64,000 nucleotides of DNA. It comes from Bradyrhizobium frederickii. GTDB lineage: Bacteria > Pseudomonadota > Alphaproteobacteria > Rhizobiales > Xanthobacteraceae. The DNA lies in contig NZ_SPQS01000023.1 of assembly GCF_004570865.1 (NCBI RefSeq), positions 57,795 to 121,794 on the forward strand, read 5' to 3'. This document shows positions 43,117 through 51,373 of the stretch, in pieces (position 1 is the first letter of the stretch; every line of letters starts with the position of its first letter). A model generated the notes under the pieces. The model saw nothing but the letters and a program-made list of their open reading frames with translations. It searched no databases and was not told the origin of the DNA. The position numbers and the translations under genes were made by a program.

Positions 43117-43749
43117 ATGAAGCTGCACGGCTATTTCCGCTCCAGCGCCGCCTATCGGGTGCGGATCGCGCTGAACCTGAAGGGCCTCAAGGCCGCGCAT
43201 CTGCCGCATCATTTGCGCAAGGGCGAGCAATGCGCGCCCACCTATCTCGCCATCAACCCGCAAGGCCTGGTGCCGGCGTTGGAGAACGATGCGGGTGCGG
43301 TGCTGACGCAATCGGTCGCCATCATCGAATGGCTCGACGAGACGCACCCCCATCCGCCGCTGCTGCCGAAGGATGCGCTGCAGCGCGCCAAGGTGAGGGC
43401 ATTTGCGCTGGCGATCGCCTGCGACACCCATCCGGTGCAGAACCTGAAAGTGTTGGCGCGGCTGCGCGAGCTCGGCCTGCCCGAAGAGAAGGTCCAGGAC
43501 TGGGCCGCCTGGGTCAATCGCGAAGGCCTGTCGGCTTGCGAGATCCTGATCAAGGACGAGCCGGGCCCGTTCTGCTTCGGCGATGCGCCGACGCTGGCCG
43601 ATCTCTGTCTCGTGCCGCAGCTCGCCAATGCGCGCCGCTTCGGTGTCGATGTTTCGGCCTATCCGCGCCTGCTCAAGGCCGAGGCCGCGGCCAAGGCGGT
43701 GCCGGCGTTCGCCGAGGCTGCGCCGGAGAAGCAGCCCGATGCCGAGTAA
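43117..43749 (+). CDS. zeta-class GST-like isomerase, likely maleylpyruvate isomerase (maleylacetoacetate isomerase family)
   Basis: The 210-residue zeta-type glutathione transferase has the family-specific SSAAYRVRIALNLKG near the N-terminus (SSxxxRVRIAL, residues 9-19), NPQGLVPALE, SVAIIEWLDETHP and, in the helical domain, CDTHPVQNLKVL and FCFGDAPTLADLCLVPQLAN. The family isomerises maleylacetoacetate or maleylpyruvate. Next to gentisate dioxygenase, maleylpyruvate to fumarylpyruvate is the more likely reaction. RBS AAGGGAGG precedes the ATG. Coding overlaps the MarR gene by 11 bp. Confidence 0.9.
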   Translation: MKLHGYFRSSAAYRVRIALNLKGLKAAHLPHHLRKGEQCAPTYLAINPQGLVPALENDAGAVLTQSVAIIEWLDETHPHPPLLPKDALQRAKVRAFALAIACDTHPVQNLKVLARLRELGLPEEKVQDWAAWVNREGLSACEILIKDEPGPFCFGDAPTLADLCLVPQLANARRFGVDVSAYPRLLKAEAAAKAVPAFAEAAPEKQPDAE

Positions 43750-44251
43750 GCCGCCCGCTCCGATCACGATCGACGCAGTCTATGCCGCGCCGGGCTATCT
43801 GTTCCGGCGCATGCAGCAGATCGCGGTCTCGATCTTCATGGAGGAGTGCAAGGCGTTCGACCTGACCCCGGTGCAATATGCGGCGCTGATCGCGATCCAC
43901 ACCCATCCCGGCATCGACGCCACGCGGCTGTCGGCGGTGATCGCCTTCGACCGCTCCACGCTCGGCAGCGTGATCGAGCGGCTGCAGGCCAAGGACTATA
44001 TCGAGCGCAAGCCGGCGCCCGAGGACAAGCGGATCAAGCTGCTCTATCTGACCAGGTCAGGCGCGGCGATCCTGCGCGAGATCATCCCCGCCGTGGAGCG
44101 CGCCCAGGCGCGCATGCTGGAGCCGCTGAAGCCGGCGGACCGCAAGACGCTGATGGGCCTGTTGTCGCAGCTCGTCGACCTCAACAACGAAGCCTCACGC
44201 GTGCCGCTGCGGGCCGAGGATGCGCTGGAGCATCTGGGCAAGACGGGGTGA
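43739..44251 (+). CDS. MarR-family transcriptional regulator
   Basis: A 170-residue MarR repressor with an N-terminal helix (AAPGYLFRRMQQIAVSIFME), the winged-helix IDATRLSAVIAFDRSTLGSVIERL, the wing DYIERKPAPEDKRIKLLYLT, and a C-terminal dimer helix. It overlaps the isomerase by 11 bp and is thus co-transcribed. In related Rhizobiales, MarR proteins such as BadR and CouR sense aromatic CoA thioesters. It is the likely repressor at the two operator-like sites at 42965 and 47372. Confidence 0.88.
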   Translation: MPSKPPAPITIDAVYAAPGYLFRRMQQIAVSIFMEECKAFDLTPVQYAALIAIHTHPGIDATRLSAVIAFDRSTLGSVIERLQAKDYIERKPAPEDKRIKLLYLTRSGAAILREIIPAVERAQARMLEPLKPADRKTLMGLLSQLVDLNNEASRVPLRAEDALEHLGKTG

Positions 44252-44291
44252 GGGACGTATGAGGCGATATGCGCGCCTCAATCTCATATCT

Positions 44292-44384
44292 CGTAGGGTG
44301 GGCAAAGGCGCCCTTGCGCCGTGCCCACGACCTCCTTCCAGCTGATCAGAAGTGGTGGGCACGCTCCGCTTTGCCCACCCTACG
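44292..44384. repeat. family A palindromic repeat
   Basis: Outer arms CGTAGGGTGGGCAAAGGCG and CGCTTTGCCCACCCTACG with inner CGTGCCCACGACC and GTGGTGGGCACG. Immediately followed by a family C block, filling the 356-bp convergent junction between marR and the ligase gene. Confidence 0.88.
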
Positions 44385-44428
44385 ATTGCGATGCGTGGAT
44401 CTCCGCCCCTGGCGCCTTGTTCACCACT

Positions 44429-44562
44429 GTCGTCCCGGACAAGCGAAGCGCAGATCCGGGACCCATAACCACAGGGAGAAGTTTGGCGAAGACTCGGAGT
44501 TTCCAGTTTCTCGCTACAACCACTCCCTGTGGTTATGGTTCCCCGCCTTCGCGGGGACGACA
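44429..44562. repeat. family C palindromic repeat
   Basis: Outer arms TGTCGTCCCGGACAAGCG and GCGGGGACGACA, middle arms GGGACCCATAACCACAGGG and CCCTGTGGTTATGGTTCCCC. The inner AGTTTGGCGAAGACT stem seen at 20344 is present but its partner has decayed (TCTCGCTACAACC). Same family as 20344, 54499 and 56938. Confidence 0.87.
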
Positions 44563-44607
44563 CCGAGGGTGTGGCGGCGCCGTCGCCTCAACATCCTCAA
44601 CGTCGCC

Positions 44608-46221
44608 TCACATCCTCAGCAATGCCTGCCGGTCGATCTTCCCCGTGCCGGTCTTCGGCAGCTCGTCGATGAAGATCACCTCGCGCGGATATTTGTAGGG
44701 CAGCAGCCTGCCCTTCACGTAATCCTGTAATCGCCGCGTCGTCTCACCCTGGTTGGCCGTGCGGTCGTTCATCACCACCACGGCCTTCAGCGTCATGCGG
44801 CGGTCGGGCAGCTCGGCGGCGAACACCGCGCATTCGCGGATCTCGGGGTGGTCGGCGAGGCAGAGCTCGACCTCGAGCGGATAGACCCACTGGCCGGAGA
44901 TCTTGACCAGATCATCGGCGCGGCCGCGGAAGAAGTGGAAGCCGTCGGCATCCCTGACGAAGCGGTCGCCGGTGTAGATCCACCCTTCCTCGCGGATCGT
45001 CTCGGCGGATTTGTCCGGCCGGTTCCAGTACAGCGGCGTGTTGGAATCGCCGCGGACCCACAAGATGCCTTCCTCGTTGTCGCCGACGTCGCGGCCCTCC
45101 TTGTCGCGCAGCGCGACCTCGTAGCCGGGTACGCGCAAGCCGGCGGCGCCGAGCTTCTTCCGCTCGGGCCGGTTGGAGAGATAGATGTGCAGCACCTCGG
45201 TGGAGCCGAGGCCTTCGACGATCTCCAGGCCGGTGAGCGCCTTCCAGCCGTTGAAGACCTCGGCCGAGAGCACCTCGGCGGCGGAGAGCGCCATGCGCAA
45301 TGACGAGAAGTCGGTCTTGTCCGCGCCCTCGGCCTTGGTCAGCGACGTGTACAGCGTCGGCAGGCCGAAGAACACCGTCGGCCGGTACCGCGCGATCGCT
45401 GCGAAGATCGCGGCGGGTTTCGGCTGGCCCGGCAGCAGCAGCGTCGCTGCTCCCGCCGAGAACGGGAAGGTGACGGAATTGCCGAAGCCATAGGCGAAGA
45501 AGATCTTCGGCACGGAGAAGCAGATGTCGTCGGGCGTGAGCTTCAGGATGTTCCGCGCGAAGGCGAGATCGCTGTAAGCCATGTCGTGCTGGAGATGCAC
45601 GATGCCCTTGGGCCGGCCGGTCGAGCCGGAGGAATACATCCAGAACGCCATCTCGTTGCGATGCGTGTGGGCTTCGGCCAATTCGGTCGAAAACTGCGTA
45701 AGCCAATCCGCCGCCGCAACCGCTGCTGGCGCCGCGTGATCGCCCACCGCGCCATTGACGACGATCAGCGTACGCAGCTGCGTGTCCTTGCAGGCTTCGA
45801 CGTTGAAGCGCGCGGAGAATTCGGACTCCGCCACCGCCACGACGGCCCCGGAATCGGCGAGATAGAATTGCAGCAGGTCCGGCGGCGTCAGCGTGTTGAT
45901 CAGGAGCGGCACGAAGCCGGCGCGCACCGCGCCGAAAAACGCGGCCGGATAGGCCGGGGTGTCGTCGAGGAACAGCAGCACGCGGTCGCCGCGCTTCAGG
46001 CCGAGCGAAGCAAAGCCGTTGCCCCAGCGGCAGGCGTCCGCGCACAGCTCGGCATAGGTCCGCGTGCCCGCGGGCCCCAACAGCGCCAGCTTGTCACCGC
46101 GGCCCTTGCCGAGGTTGTCAAACAGCACTCGGCTGGCGTTGTAGATGTCGGGAACGGCAAAGCCGATCTCGCGTGTCCCCGCGCTGTCGGCGGGCACCTG
46201 ATCGAAAATCTCGTTGCTCAT
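44608..46221 (-). CDS. benzoate-CoA ligase family (aryl-CoA synthetase)
   Basis: A 537-residue adenylate-forming enzyme. It has the P-loop YSSGSTGRPKG, DICFSVPKIFFAYGFGNS (family-specific), GLGSTEVLHIYLSN at the aryl site, YTGDRFVRDADGFHFFRGR, and the C-terminal catalytic Lys in PKTGTGKIDRQALL. The text is typical of benzoate/hydroxybenzoate-CoA ligases. It activates an aromatic acid to its CoA ester. It is the second gene of the operon; its ATG overlaps the hydroxylase stop (ATGA). The substrate may be salicylate or 4-hydroxybenzoate. Confidence 0.9.
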   Translation of the reverse strand: MSNEIFDQVPADSAGTREIGFAVPDIYNASRVLFDNLGKGRGDKLALLGPAGTRTYAELCADACRWGNGFASLGLKRGDRVLLFLDDTPAYPAAFFGAVRAGFVPLLINTLTPPDLLQFYLADSGAVVAVAESEFSARFNVEACKDTQLRTLIVVNGAVGDHAAPAAVAAADWLTQFSTELAEAHTHRNEMAFWMYSSGSTGRPKGIVHLQHDMAYSDLAFARNILKLTPDDICFSVPKIFFAYGFGNSVTFPFSAGAATLLLPGQPKPAAIFAAIARYRPTVFFGLPTLYTSLTKAEGADKTDFSSLRMALSAAEVLSAEVFNGWKALTGLEIVEGLGSTEVLHIYLSNRPERKKLGAAGLRVPGYEVALRDKEGRDVGDNEEGILWVRGDSNTPLYWNRPDKSAETIREEGWIYTGDRFVRDADGFHFFRGRADDLVKISGQWVYPLEVELCLADHPEIRECAVFAAELPDRRMTLKAVVVMNDRTANQGETTRRLQDYVKGRLLPYKYPREVIFIDELPKTGTGKIDRQALLRM

Positions 46222-47357
46222 GCCTCGTCTCCGCCGTTCTTGGCCGCCTCGTAGCGGGACATGAAGGCCGGCGACATCGCGCGCAGCCGGGAATCGTCGA
46301 TCCGGCCCGAGCGGGTGATGTAGCTGTAGGCGAAATCCATCAGGGGAAGCTTCATGTGCTCGGCAAAGCGCTCATACCAGAACGCCGAGGTGCGCGCGGC
46401 GTTGACGAGCTTCTGCACCACCGGTTTGCGCGCGGCCTGGTAGCGATGCAGGGCGGTCGCAAGATGCGCATCCGATTCCAGCGCCTTGACCAGCGCAATG
46501 GCGTCCTCGATGGCAAGCCGCGTGCCCGAGCCGATCGAGAAATGCGCCGAATGCAAGGCGTCCCCGAGCAGCACCATGTTCTTGAACGACCAATGCTCGT
46601 TCCAGACCCAGGGGAAGTTGCGCCAAACCGATTTGTTGGAGACGAGGCAATGGCCGCCAAGCGTGTCCGCGAACACTTCTTCGCAGACGCCCTTGGACTG
46701 CTCGACGTCCTTGTAGGCGAAGCCGTAGGCCTGCCAGGTCGCGTGGTCGCATTCGACCAGGAAGGTGCTCATGGCCGGCGAGTAACGGTAATGATGGGCG
46801 TTGAAGGCGCCGCGGTCGGTCTTCACGAAGGTCTGCGACAGCGTGTCGAAGCGCTTCGAGGTGCCGTACCAGACGAACTTGTTGGAAGAGTAGGACAGCG
46901 AGGTGCCGAAATCGCCCTCATAGGCGCGGCGCACCAGCGAGTTCAAGCCGTCGGCGGCGACGATCAAATCGTGACCATTGAGCTGGTCGATGGCGTGGAT
47001 CTGCGTGTCGAAGCGAGGCGTGACGCCGACGTCGAGCGCGCGCTGCTGCAGGAATCGGAGCAGCTCCAGCCGCCCGATCGAGGAAAAGCCGACCCCGTCG
47101 ATGGCGACGCAGTCGCCATGAAGGTTCAGCGTGATGTTCTCCCAGCTCTCCATATGCGGCGCGATCGCGTCGACCGTCTCGGGGTCGTCGGCGCGCAGGA
47201 ATTCCAGCGCCTGGTCGGAGAACACGACGCCAAAGCCCCAGGTCGCGTCGGCCGGGTTCTGTTCGAACAGGTCGACCTGATCCTCGGGGTGACGCTTCTT
47301 CCAGAGATAGGCGAAATAGAGCCCACCGGGCCCCCCGCCAATCACGGCGATCTGCAA
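46218..47357 (-). CDS. FAD-dependent hydroxylase of aryl-CoA esters (salicylyl-CoA 5-hydroxylase / 2-aminobenzoyl-CoA monooxygenase N-domain type)
   Basis: A 379-residue FAD hydroxylase: N-terminal GGGPGGLYFAYLWKKRHPED, then ATWGFGVVFSDQALEFLRAD, LIVAADGLNSLVRRAYEGDF (DG motif) and VLLGDALHSAHFSIGSGTRL (GD motif). This layout matches the hydroxylase half of 2-aminobenzoyl-CoA monooxygenase/reductase and the salicylyl-CoA 5-hydroxylase SdgC; no reductase domain follows. The start is a TTG with GGGAGG six bases upstream, and the leader is about 14 nt. First gene in the ligase operon. With the ligase and gentisate dioxygenase it completes an aryl-CoA to gentisyl-CoA route. Confidence 0.85.
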   Translation of the reverse strand: MQIAVIGGGPGGLYFAYLWKKRHPEDQVDLFEQNPADATWGFGVVFSDQALEFLRADDPETVDAIAPHMESWENITLNLHGDCVAIDGVGFSSIGRLELLRFLQQRALDVGVTPRFDTQIHAIDQLNGHDLIVAADGLNSLVRRAYEGDFGTSLSYSSNKFVWYGTSKRFDTLSQTFVKTDRGAFNAHHYRYSPAMSTFLVECDHATWQAYGFAYKDVEQSKGVCEEVFADTLGGHCLVSNKSVWRNFPWVWNEHWSFKNMVLLGDALHSAHFSIGSGTRLAIEDAIALVKALESDAHLATALHRYQAARKPVVQKLVNAARTSAFWYERFAEHMKLPLMDFAYSYITRSGRIDDSRLRAMSPAFMSRYEAAKNGGDEA

Positions 47358-47371
47358 CGTCTGCCTCCCTA

Positions 47372-47406
47372 ATTGACAGTATACTTACTATCTAGGGGTA
47401 GACTAA
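47372..47406 (-). promoter_or_regulatory. promoter/operator block for the hydroxylase-ligase operon, twin of 42965
   Basis: The 25-bp block 47372-47396 differs from 42965-42989 at two positions only. On the minus strand TTAGTC (47406-47401), a 17-bp spacer and TATACT (47383-47378) form the promoter, 14-20 bp before the TTG start. The 18-bp core reads as arms GATAGTA and TACTGTC around AGTA. CACATT just upstream of the -35 is shared too. Confidence 0.72.
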
Positions 47407-47544
47407 TGTGCTCCGGCGTCCGGCGCCAGCGGAAATTATCCGCCGAGCGCGGCACGCCAAAGCACTGTCCGGGCACGCATTTTGCGGGTCCGAAACTGTC
47501 AGGCGCGAATCATAGCCAAACCGGGGCGGATTGGCCACCGGGGG

Positions 47545-47760
47545 TCAGACGCAGCGTTTCACATAGACCCCATTCACCAGAACCCTGGTGCAGCGGACCG
47601 CCGGCACCGGCTTGCGGACGACCACGGCCGCGTTCGGGCCCGCGCAGCCGGCGCGAACGACGCCGCGGGCGCACACCACCGCGTTGGCGTCGGTGACCTC
47701 GAAGGTCATGGTGGCGGCAAAAGCGAAGAGCGCAGAAGCAACGAGCAGCAATGAACGCAT
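47545..47760 (-). CDS. small exported Cys-containing protein
   Basis: A 71-residue protein with a signal peptide (LLLVASALFAFAATMTFEVT...DANA) and a mature part of about 45 residues with four Cys (VVCARGVVRAGCAGPN and VRCTRVLVNGVYVKRCV). The VYVKRCV tail is a feature I recall in many small Bradyrhizobium proteins of unknown role. RBS GGGAGGA precedes the ATG. Confidence 0.65.
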   Translation of the reverse strand: MRSLLLVASALFAFAATMTFEVTDANAVVCARGVVRAGCAGPNAAVVVRKPVPAVRCTRVLVNGVYVKRCV

Positions 47761-47888
47761 GTTGTCCTCCCGGGGCTTGTCGTGGTCGAAACTGGGTCTG
47801 AAGAAAGTATCTGTGTCAGCGTGCGAGCAACTGGTCGCGCACGGCGCAATTCATCTCCGTGCTGCGGATAAACATCATCCGCTCCGCC

Positions 47889-48701
47889 CTATCTGGCGGC
47901 GAAAGGCGCGAGCACCTCCTTGCAGGCCGGCGAGAGCGATGCCGCCCGGTTGGAAATGCATTGGATGATCCGGCCGCCGCCGGGCGCCACGCCGGCGCAG
48001 AGGGTGCGGATGTCGGCGCCGCAAGCCGACCGCGCGATGAACAGCTCTTCGCGCGGCAGCAATGGCCGCAGCACGATAGTGGCCGGTGCCGCGGCAGGCG
48101 CCGCCGCGGCGGCCGGTGCAGCCCCCGAAGCGGGCGCGGCCGCTCCGCCACCGAACGCCGCATTCACGGCCTTGGCGCAACCGGCCGACACCTTCGCCTT
48201 GTTCTTCTCCAGGCATTCGATGGCGGGCGCGCCGCCGGGCGGCACGCTGGCGCAGACCTTGGGATAATCGCCGCGGCAGGCGCTCTTGATCGCGGAAACC
48301 TGGGCAGGACTCGGCTGCTTTGCTGCTGCAGCCGGCTTGGCTGCTGGCTCGGCGGCGGGCGCCGCTTCCGTTTTTGCCGGTTCAGATTTGGCAGGCTCGG
48401 ATTTGGCAGGCTGGGATTTGGCGGGCGCCGCTTCTGTCTGCGGCGCGGCGGCCGGCTCGACCGCGCGAACCGCAGCCTGGCACCCCGACGACAAGCTCGA
48501 CATGTTCTTGGCGAGGCATTGAACCGCCTCCACTCCGCCGGGCGTCACGCTCGAGCAATGCGCCATGAAGTCCGAGCGGCATGCGGACCGGATGGCGCTC
48601 TTCTGGGCCTCGGTCTGCGCGAGCGCTCCTGTTGCAGTTGCGAAGAGTGCCGTCGCCAGCAACGCAGTGCGCGTCGATGCATGTTTCAACGTGTTGAGCA
48701 T
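47889..48701 (-). CDS. periplasmic protein with three Cys-rich (GLG1-like) repeats
   Basis: The product is 270 residues with a signal peptide (ALLATALFATATGALAQ). Three repeats of about 55 residues follow, each with four Cys in the pattern C-x3-D-x3-C-x2-V-PGG-x6-CL-x(8-9)-C: from about 41, 145 and 225. Linkers are Ala/Pro-rich, the first with a tandem KSEPA unit (PAKSQPAKSEPAKSEPAKTE). The repeat looks like the Cys-rich repeat of GLG1/ESL-1. The bacterial function is unknown; the disulfide-rich repeats suggest a periplasmic binding or scaffold role. Confidence 0.78.
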   Translation of the reverse strand: MLNTLKHASTRTALLATALFATATGALAQTEAQKSAIRSACRSDFMAHCSSVTPGGVEAVQCLAKNMSSLSSGCQAAVRAVEPAAAPQTEAAPAKSQPAKSEPAKSEPAKTEAAPAAEPAAKPAAAAKQPSPAQVSAIKSACRGDYPKVCASVPPGGAPAIECLEKNKAKVSAGCAKAVNAAFGGGAAAPASGAAPAAAAAPAAAPATIVLRPLLPREELFIARSACGADIRTLCAGVAPGGGRIIQCISNRAASLSPACKEVLAPFAAR

Positions 48702-48846
48702 TTGAATGAATTCCTGCCCGGTCGGGAACGCCGACTATTTTGAAAAGATATGTAAGCGCAATCGTCGCGAGGGTCAGCTCGCGAGCGGCATCTTTGGCTG
48801 CTTCGGCCTCCACCGCAAGTCAATTATCCGGCGCAATTGGGCGCGA

Positions 48847-49854
48847 CTACGTCGTCAGTCGCACCATGCGCTTGCCGCGGTTCTCGCCCGCGAGCAATCC
48901 GATCAGCGCCCTTGGCGTGTTCTGCAATCCGTCGATGATGTCTTCCTGCACCTTCAGCTTGCCGGATTTGACCCAGGCCTGGAGCTCGGCGAGCGCGCGC
49001 TGGCTCTCCTTCATGTAGTCCATCACGATGAAGCCCTGCATGACGAGCCGCTTCACCACGATCAGTCCCGGCACGCCGCGCGGGCCGTGCGCTGCGGGCG
49101 CGCCGTCGTATTGCGAGATCGCGCCGCAGCAGGCGATGCGGCCGTAATTGTTCATCTGCGGCAGGCAGGCTTCGAGAATGTCACCGCCGACATTGTCGAA
49201 ATAGACGTCGATGCCCTTCGGAGCAGCCGCGCGCAACGCCTTGAAGACCGCACCGTCCTTGTAGTCCACGGCGGCATCGAAACCGAGCTCGGAAGTAAGC
49301 CAGTTGCACTTGTCCGCGCCGCCGGCAATGCCGACCACGCGGCATCCTTTGATCTTCGCGATCTGTCCGACGATCGAGCCGACCGAGCCCGCAGCCGCAG
49401 AGACCACGACCGTCTCGCCCTCTCTGGGCTTGCCGATCTCCAGCAGACCAAAATAGGCGGTGAGGCCGGCGATGCCGAACACGCTGAGCAGATGCGTCAT
49501 CGGTTCGAGCTTCGGCATCTTGGTGAGATGCTTCGCCGGCACCGCGGCAAATTCCTGCCAGCCGGTGTCGCCGAACACGATGTCGCCGGCAGCCAAGTCC
49601 GGCGCCTTCGAGCTGACGACCTCGGCAATGGCGCCGCCGGCCATCACGCTGTTGGCCTCGACCGCGGAGCGATAGGTCGCGCCGTGCATCCAGGCGCGGT
49701 TGGCGGCGTCGAGTGAAATGTATCGCACGCGCAGCAGGGCCTCGCCGTCTTTCGGTTCCGGCATTGCGCCGTCCACCATCTTGAAATGCTCCGGGCCGAG
49801 CTTGCCGCTGGGCTTTTCGACCAGCAGAATTTGGCGATTGGCGTTGTCGCTCAT
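48847..49854 (-). CDS. NADP-dependent oxidoreductase of the MDR family (YncB/CurA-like)
   Basis: The product is 335 residues. A zinc-free MDR: LLVEKPSGKLGPEHFKMVDG, YISLDAANRAWMHGATYR, cofactor loop VVVSAAAGSVGSIVGQIAKI, IAGGADKCNWLTSELGFDAA and IDVYFDNVGGDILEACLPQM. This is the leukotriene-B4-12-hydroxydehydrogenase/curcumin-reductase group (quinone or enone reductase). ATG 49854 is the best start; a frame extends upstream to 49923 without support. No operon partner is clear. Confidence 0.86.
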   Translation of the reverse strand: MSDNANRQILLVEKPSGKLGPEHFKMVDGAMPEPKDGEALLRVRYISLDAANRAWMHGATYRSAVEANSVMAGGAIAEVVSSKAPDLAAGDIVFGDTGWQEFAAVPAKHLTKMPKLEPMTHLLSVFGIAGLTAYFGLLEIGKPREGETVVVSAAAGSVGSIVGQIAKIKGCRVVGIAGGADKCNWLTSELGFDAAVDYKDGAVFKALRAAAPKGIDVYFDNVGGDILEACLPQMNNYGRIACCGAISQYDGAPAAHGPRGVPGLIVVKRLVMQGFIVMDYMKESQRALAELQAWVKSGKLKVQEDIIDGLQNTPRALIGLLAGENRGKRMVRLTT

Positions 49855-50065
49855 GGCGTTTCCCTCATTGATGTTTTGACGGTTATTGATGCAGCCGCCG
49901 CAAACAAAACGTGCAGGCCGCATATGTTGTGCGCCGCATGAAGGCTAGAGCGCGGCGTGCGATTTCACAACGGGAACATCCCGAAAACGCGACCACACGC
50001 AAAGCGTGTTGCGCCGCTGTCATATCTGCGACATCATGAAGCGCCGATGTACGTGGGGGTCAACG

Positions 50066-51364
50066 ATGTCCAACAGGTTTACGCAATACATTCTGGCGGC
50101 GATGGTGCTCGGCATCATCATGGGGGCGGCGATCTACAGCTTCTTGCCCGACACGCGCGCCGAGTGGGCCTCCGCCATCAACCTGATCGCCATGATGTTC
50201 CTGCGCCTGATCAAGATGATCATCGCGCCTCTGGTGTTCGCGACCCTGGTCGGCGGCATCGCCCATATGGGCTCGGGCTCCAAGCTCGGCCGCATCTTCG
50301 CCAAGACCATGGGCTGGTTCGTCAGCGCCTCCTTCATCTCGCTGCTGCTCGGCCTGATCATGGTCAATCTGCTGCAGCCCGGCGCGAATTTCCCCGGCAC
50401 GTTGCCCGCTGCGGGTCAATCGACCGGCCTGCCGGTGTCGGCCTTCTCGATCGAGAAATTCCTCACCCATCTGATTCCGACCTCGATCGCGGATGCGATG
50501 GCGCAGAACGAGATCCTGCAGATCGTGATCTTCGCCGTGTTCTTCTCGGTGGCGATGGGCGCGATGCCCGAGCGCTCCAAGCCGATCCTGGCGCTGATCG
50601 ACGACATCGGCCACATCATGCTCAAGGTCACGAGCTACGTGATGCTGTTCGCGCCGCTCGCGGTGTGGGCCGCCATCACCGCCACGGTCGCCAAGAACGG
50701 CCTTGGCGTGCTCTGGAAGCTGGTCGTCTTCATGGGCGGCTTCTATCTCTCGCTGATGATCCTGTGGGCGATCCTGATCGTCGTCGGCTTCATCGTGATC
50801 GGTCCGCGCTACAGCCATCTCCTGAAGCTGATCCGCGAGCCGCTGATGATCGCGTTCTCGACCGCGAGCTCGGAGGCGGCCTATCCGAAGACGCTGGAGG
50901 GCCTCAATCGCTTCGGCGCCTCGTCGCGGATCTCGAGCTTCGTGCTGCCGCTCGGCTATTCCTTCAACCTCGACGGCACGATGATGTATTGCACCTTCGC
51001 GAGCGTCTTCATCGCGCAGAGCTATCACATCGACATGCCGCTCGGCACCCAGCTCGCGATGCTGGCGACGCTAATGATCACCTCCAAGGGCGTCGCCGGC
51101 GTGCCGCGCGCCTCCCTGGTCGTGATCGCCTCGACGCTGGCGCAGTTCAACATCCCCGAGGCGGGCCTCCTGATGATCATGGGCATCGACACCTTCCTCG
51201 ACATGGGCCGCAGCGCCACCAACGTGATCGGCAACACGCTGGCGACCTCGGTCGTGGCCAAATGGGAAGGCGAGCTCGGGCCCGAGCACGCGCTCGGACC
51301 CGGCGACGTCGTGCCTGAGGACATGGTGCCGGGCGAGGTGCCCGCGATGGCCGGCCATGGCTAG
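50066..51364 (+). CDS. dicarboxylate/amino-acid:cation symporter (DAACS family)
   Basis: The 432-residue symporter has about eight helices plus two re-entrant loops. Hallmarks are FSTASSEAAYPKTLEGLNRF (SSSS-like loop of the GltPh fold, HP1), LPLGYSFNLDGTMMYCTFAS (TM7 NMDGT analogue) and SKGVAGVPRASLVVIASTLA (HP2). ATG 50066 with GGGGGT upstream is chosen over the in-frame start at 50006. Likely ligands are C4-dicarboxylates or glutamate/aspartate. Followed after 9 bp by a solute-binding protein gene. Confidence 0.9.
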   Translation: MSNRFTQYILAAMVLGIIMGAAIYSFLPDTRAEWASAINLIAMMFLRLIKMIIAPLVFATLVGGIAHMGSGSKLGRIFAKTMGWFVSASFISLLLGLIMVNLLQPGANFPGTLPAAGQSTGLPVSAFSIEKFLTHLIPTSIADAMAQNEILQIVIFAVFFSVAMGAMPERSKPILALIDDIGHIMLKVTSYVMLFAPLAVWAAITATVAKNGLGVLWKLVVFMGGFYLSLMILWAILIVVGFIVIGPRYSHLLKLIREPLMIAFSTASSEAAYPKTLEGLNRFGASSRISSFVLPLGYSFNLDGTMMYCTFASVFIAQSYHIDMPLGTQLAMLATLMITSKGVAGVPRASLVVIASTLAQFNIPEAGLLMIMGIDTFLDMGRSATNVIGNTLATSVVAKWEGELGPEHALGPGDVVPEDMVPGEVPAMAGHG

Positions 51365-51373
51365 GAGCGAACC

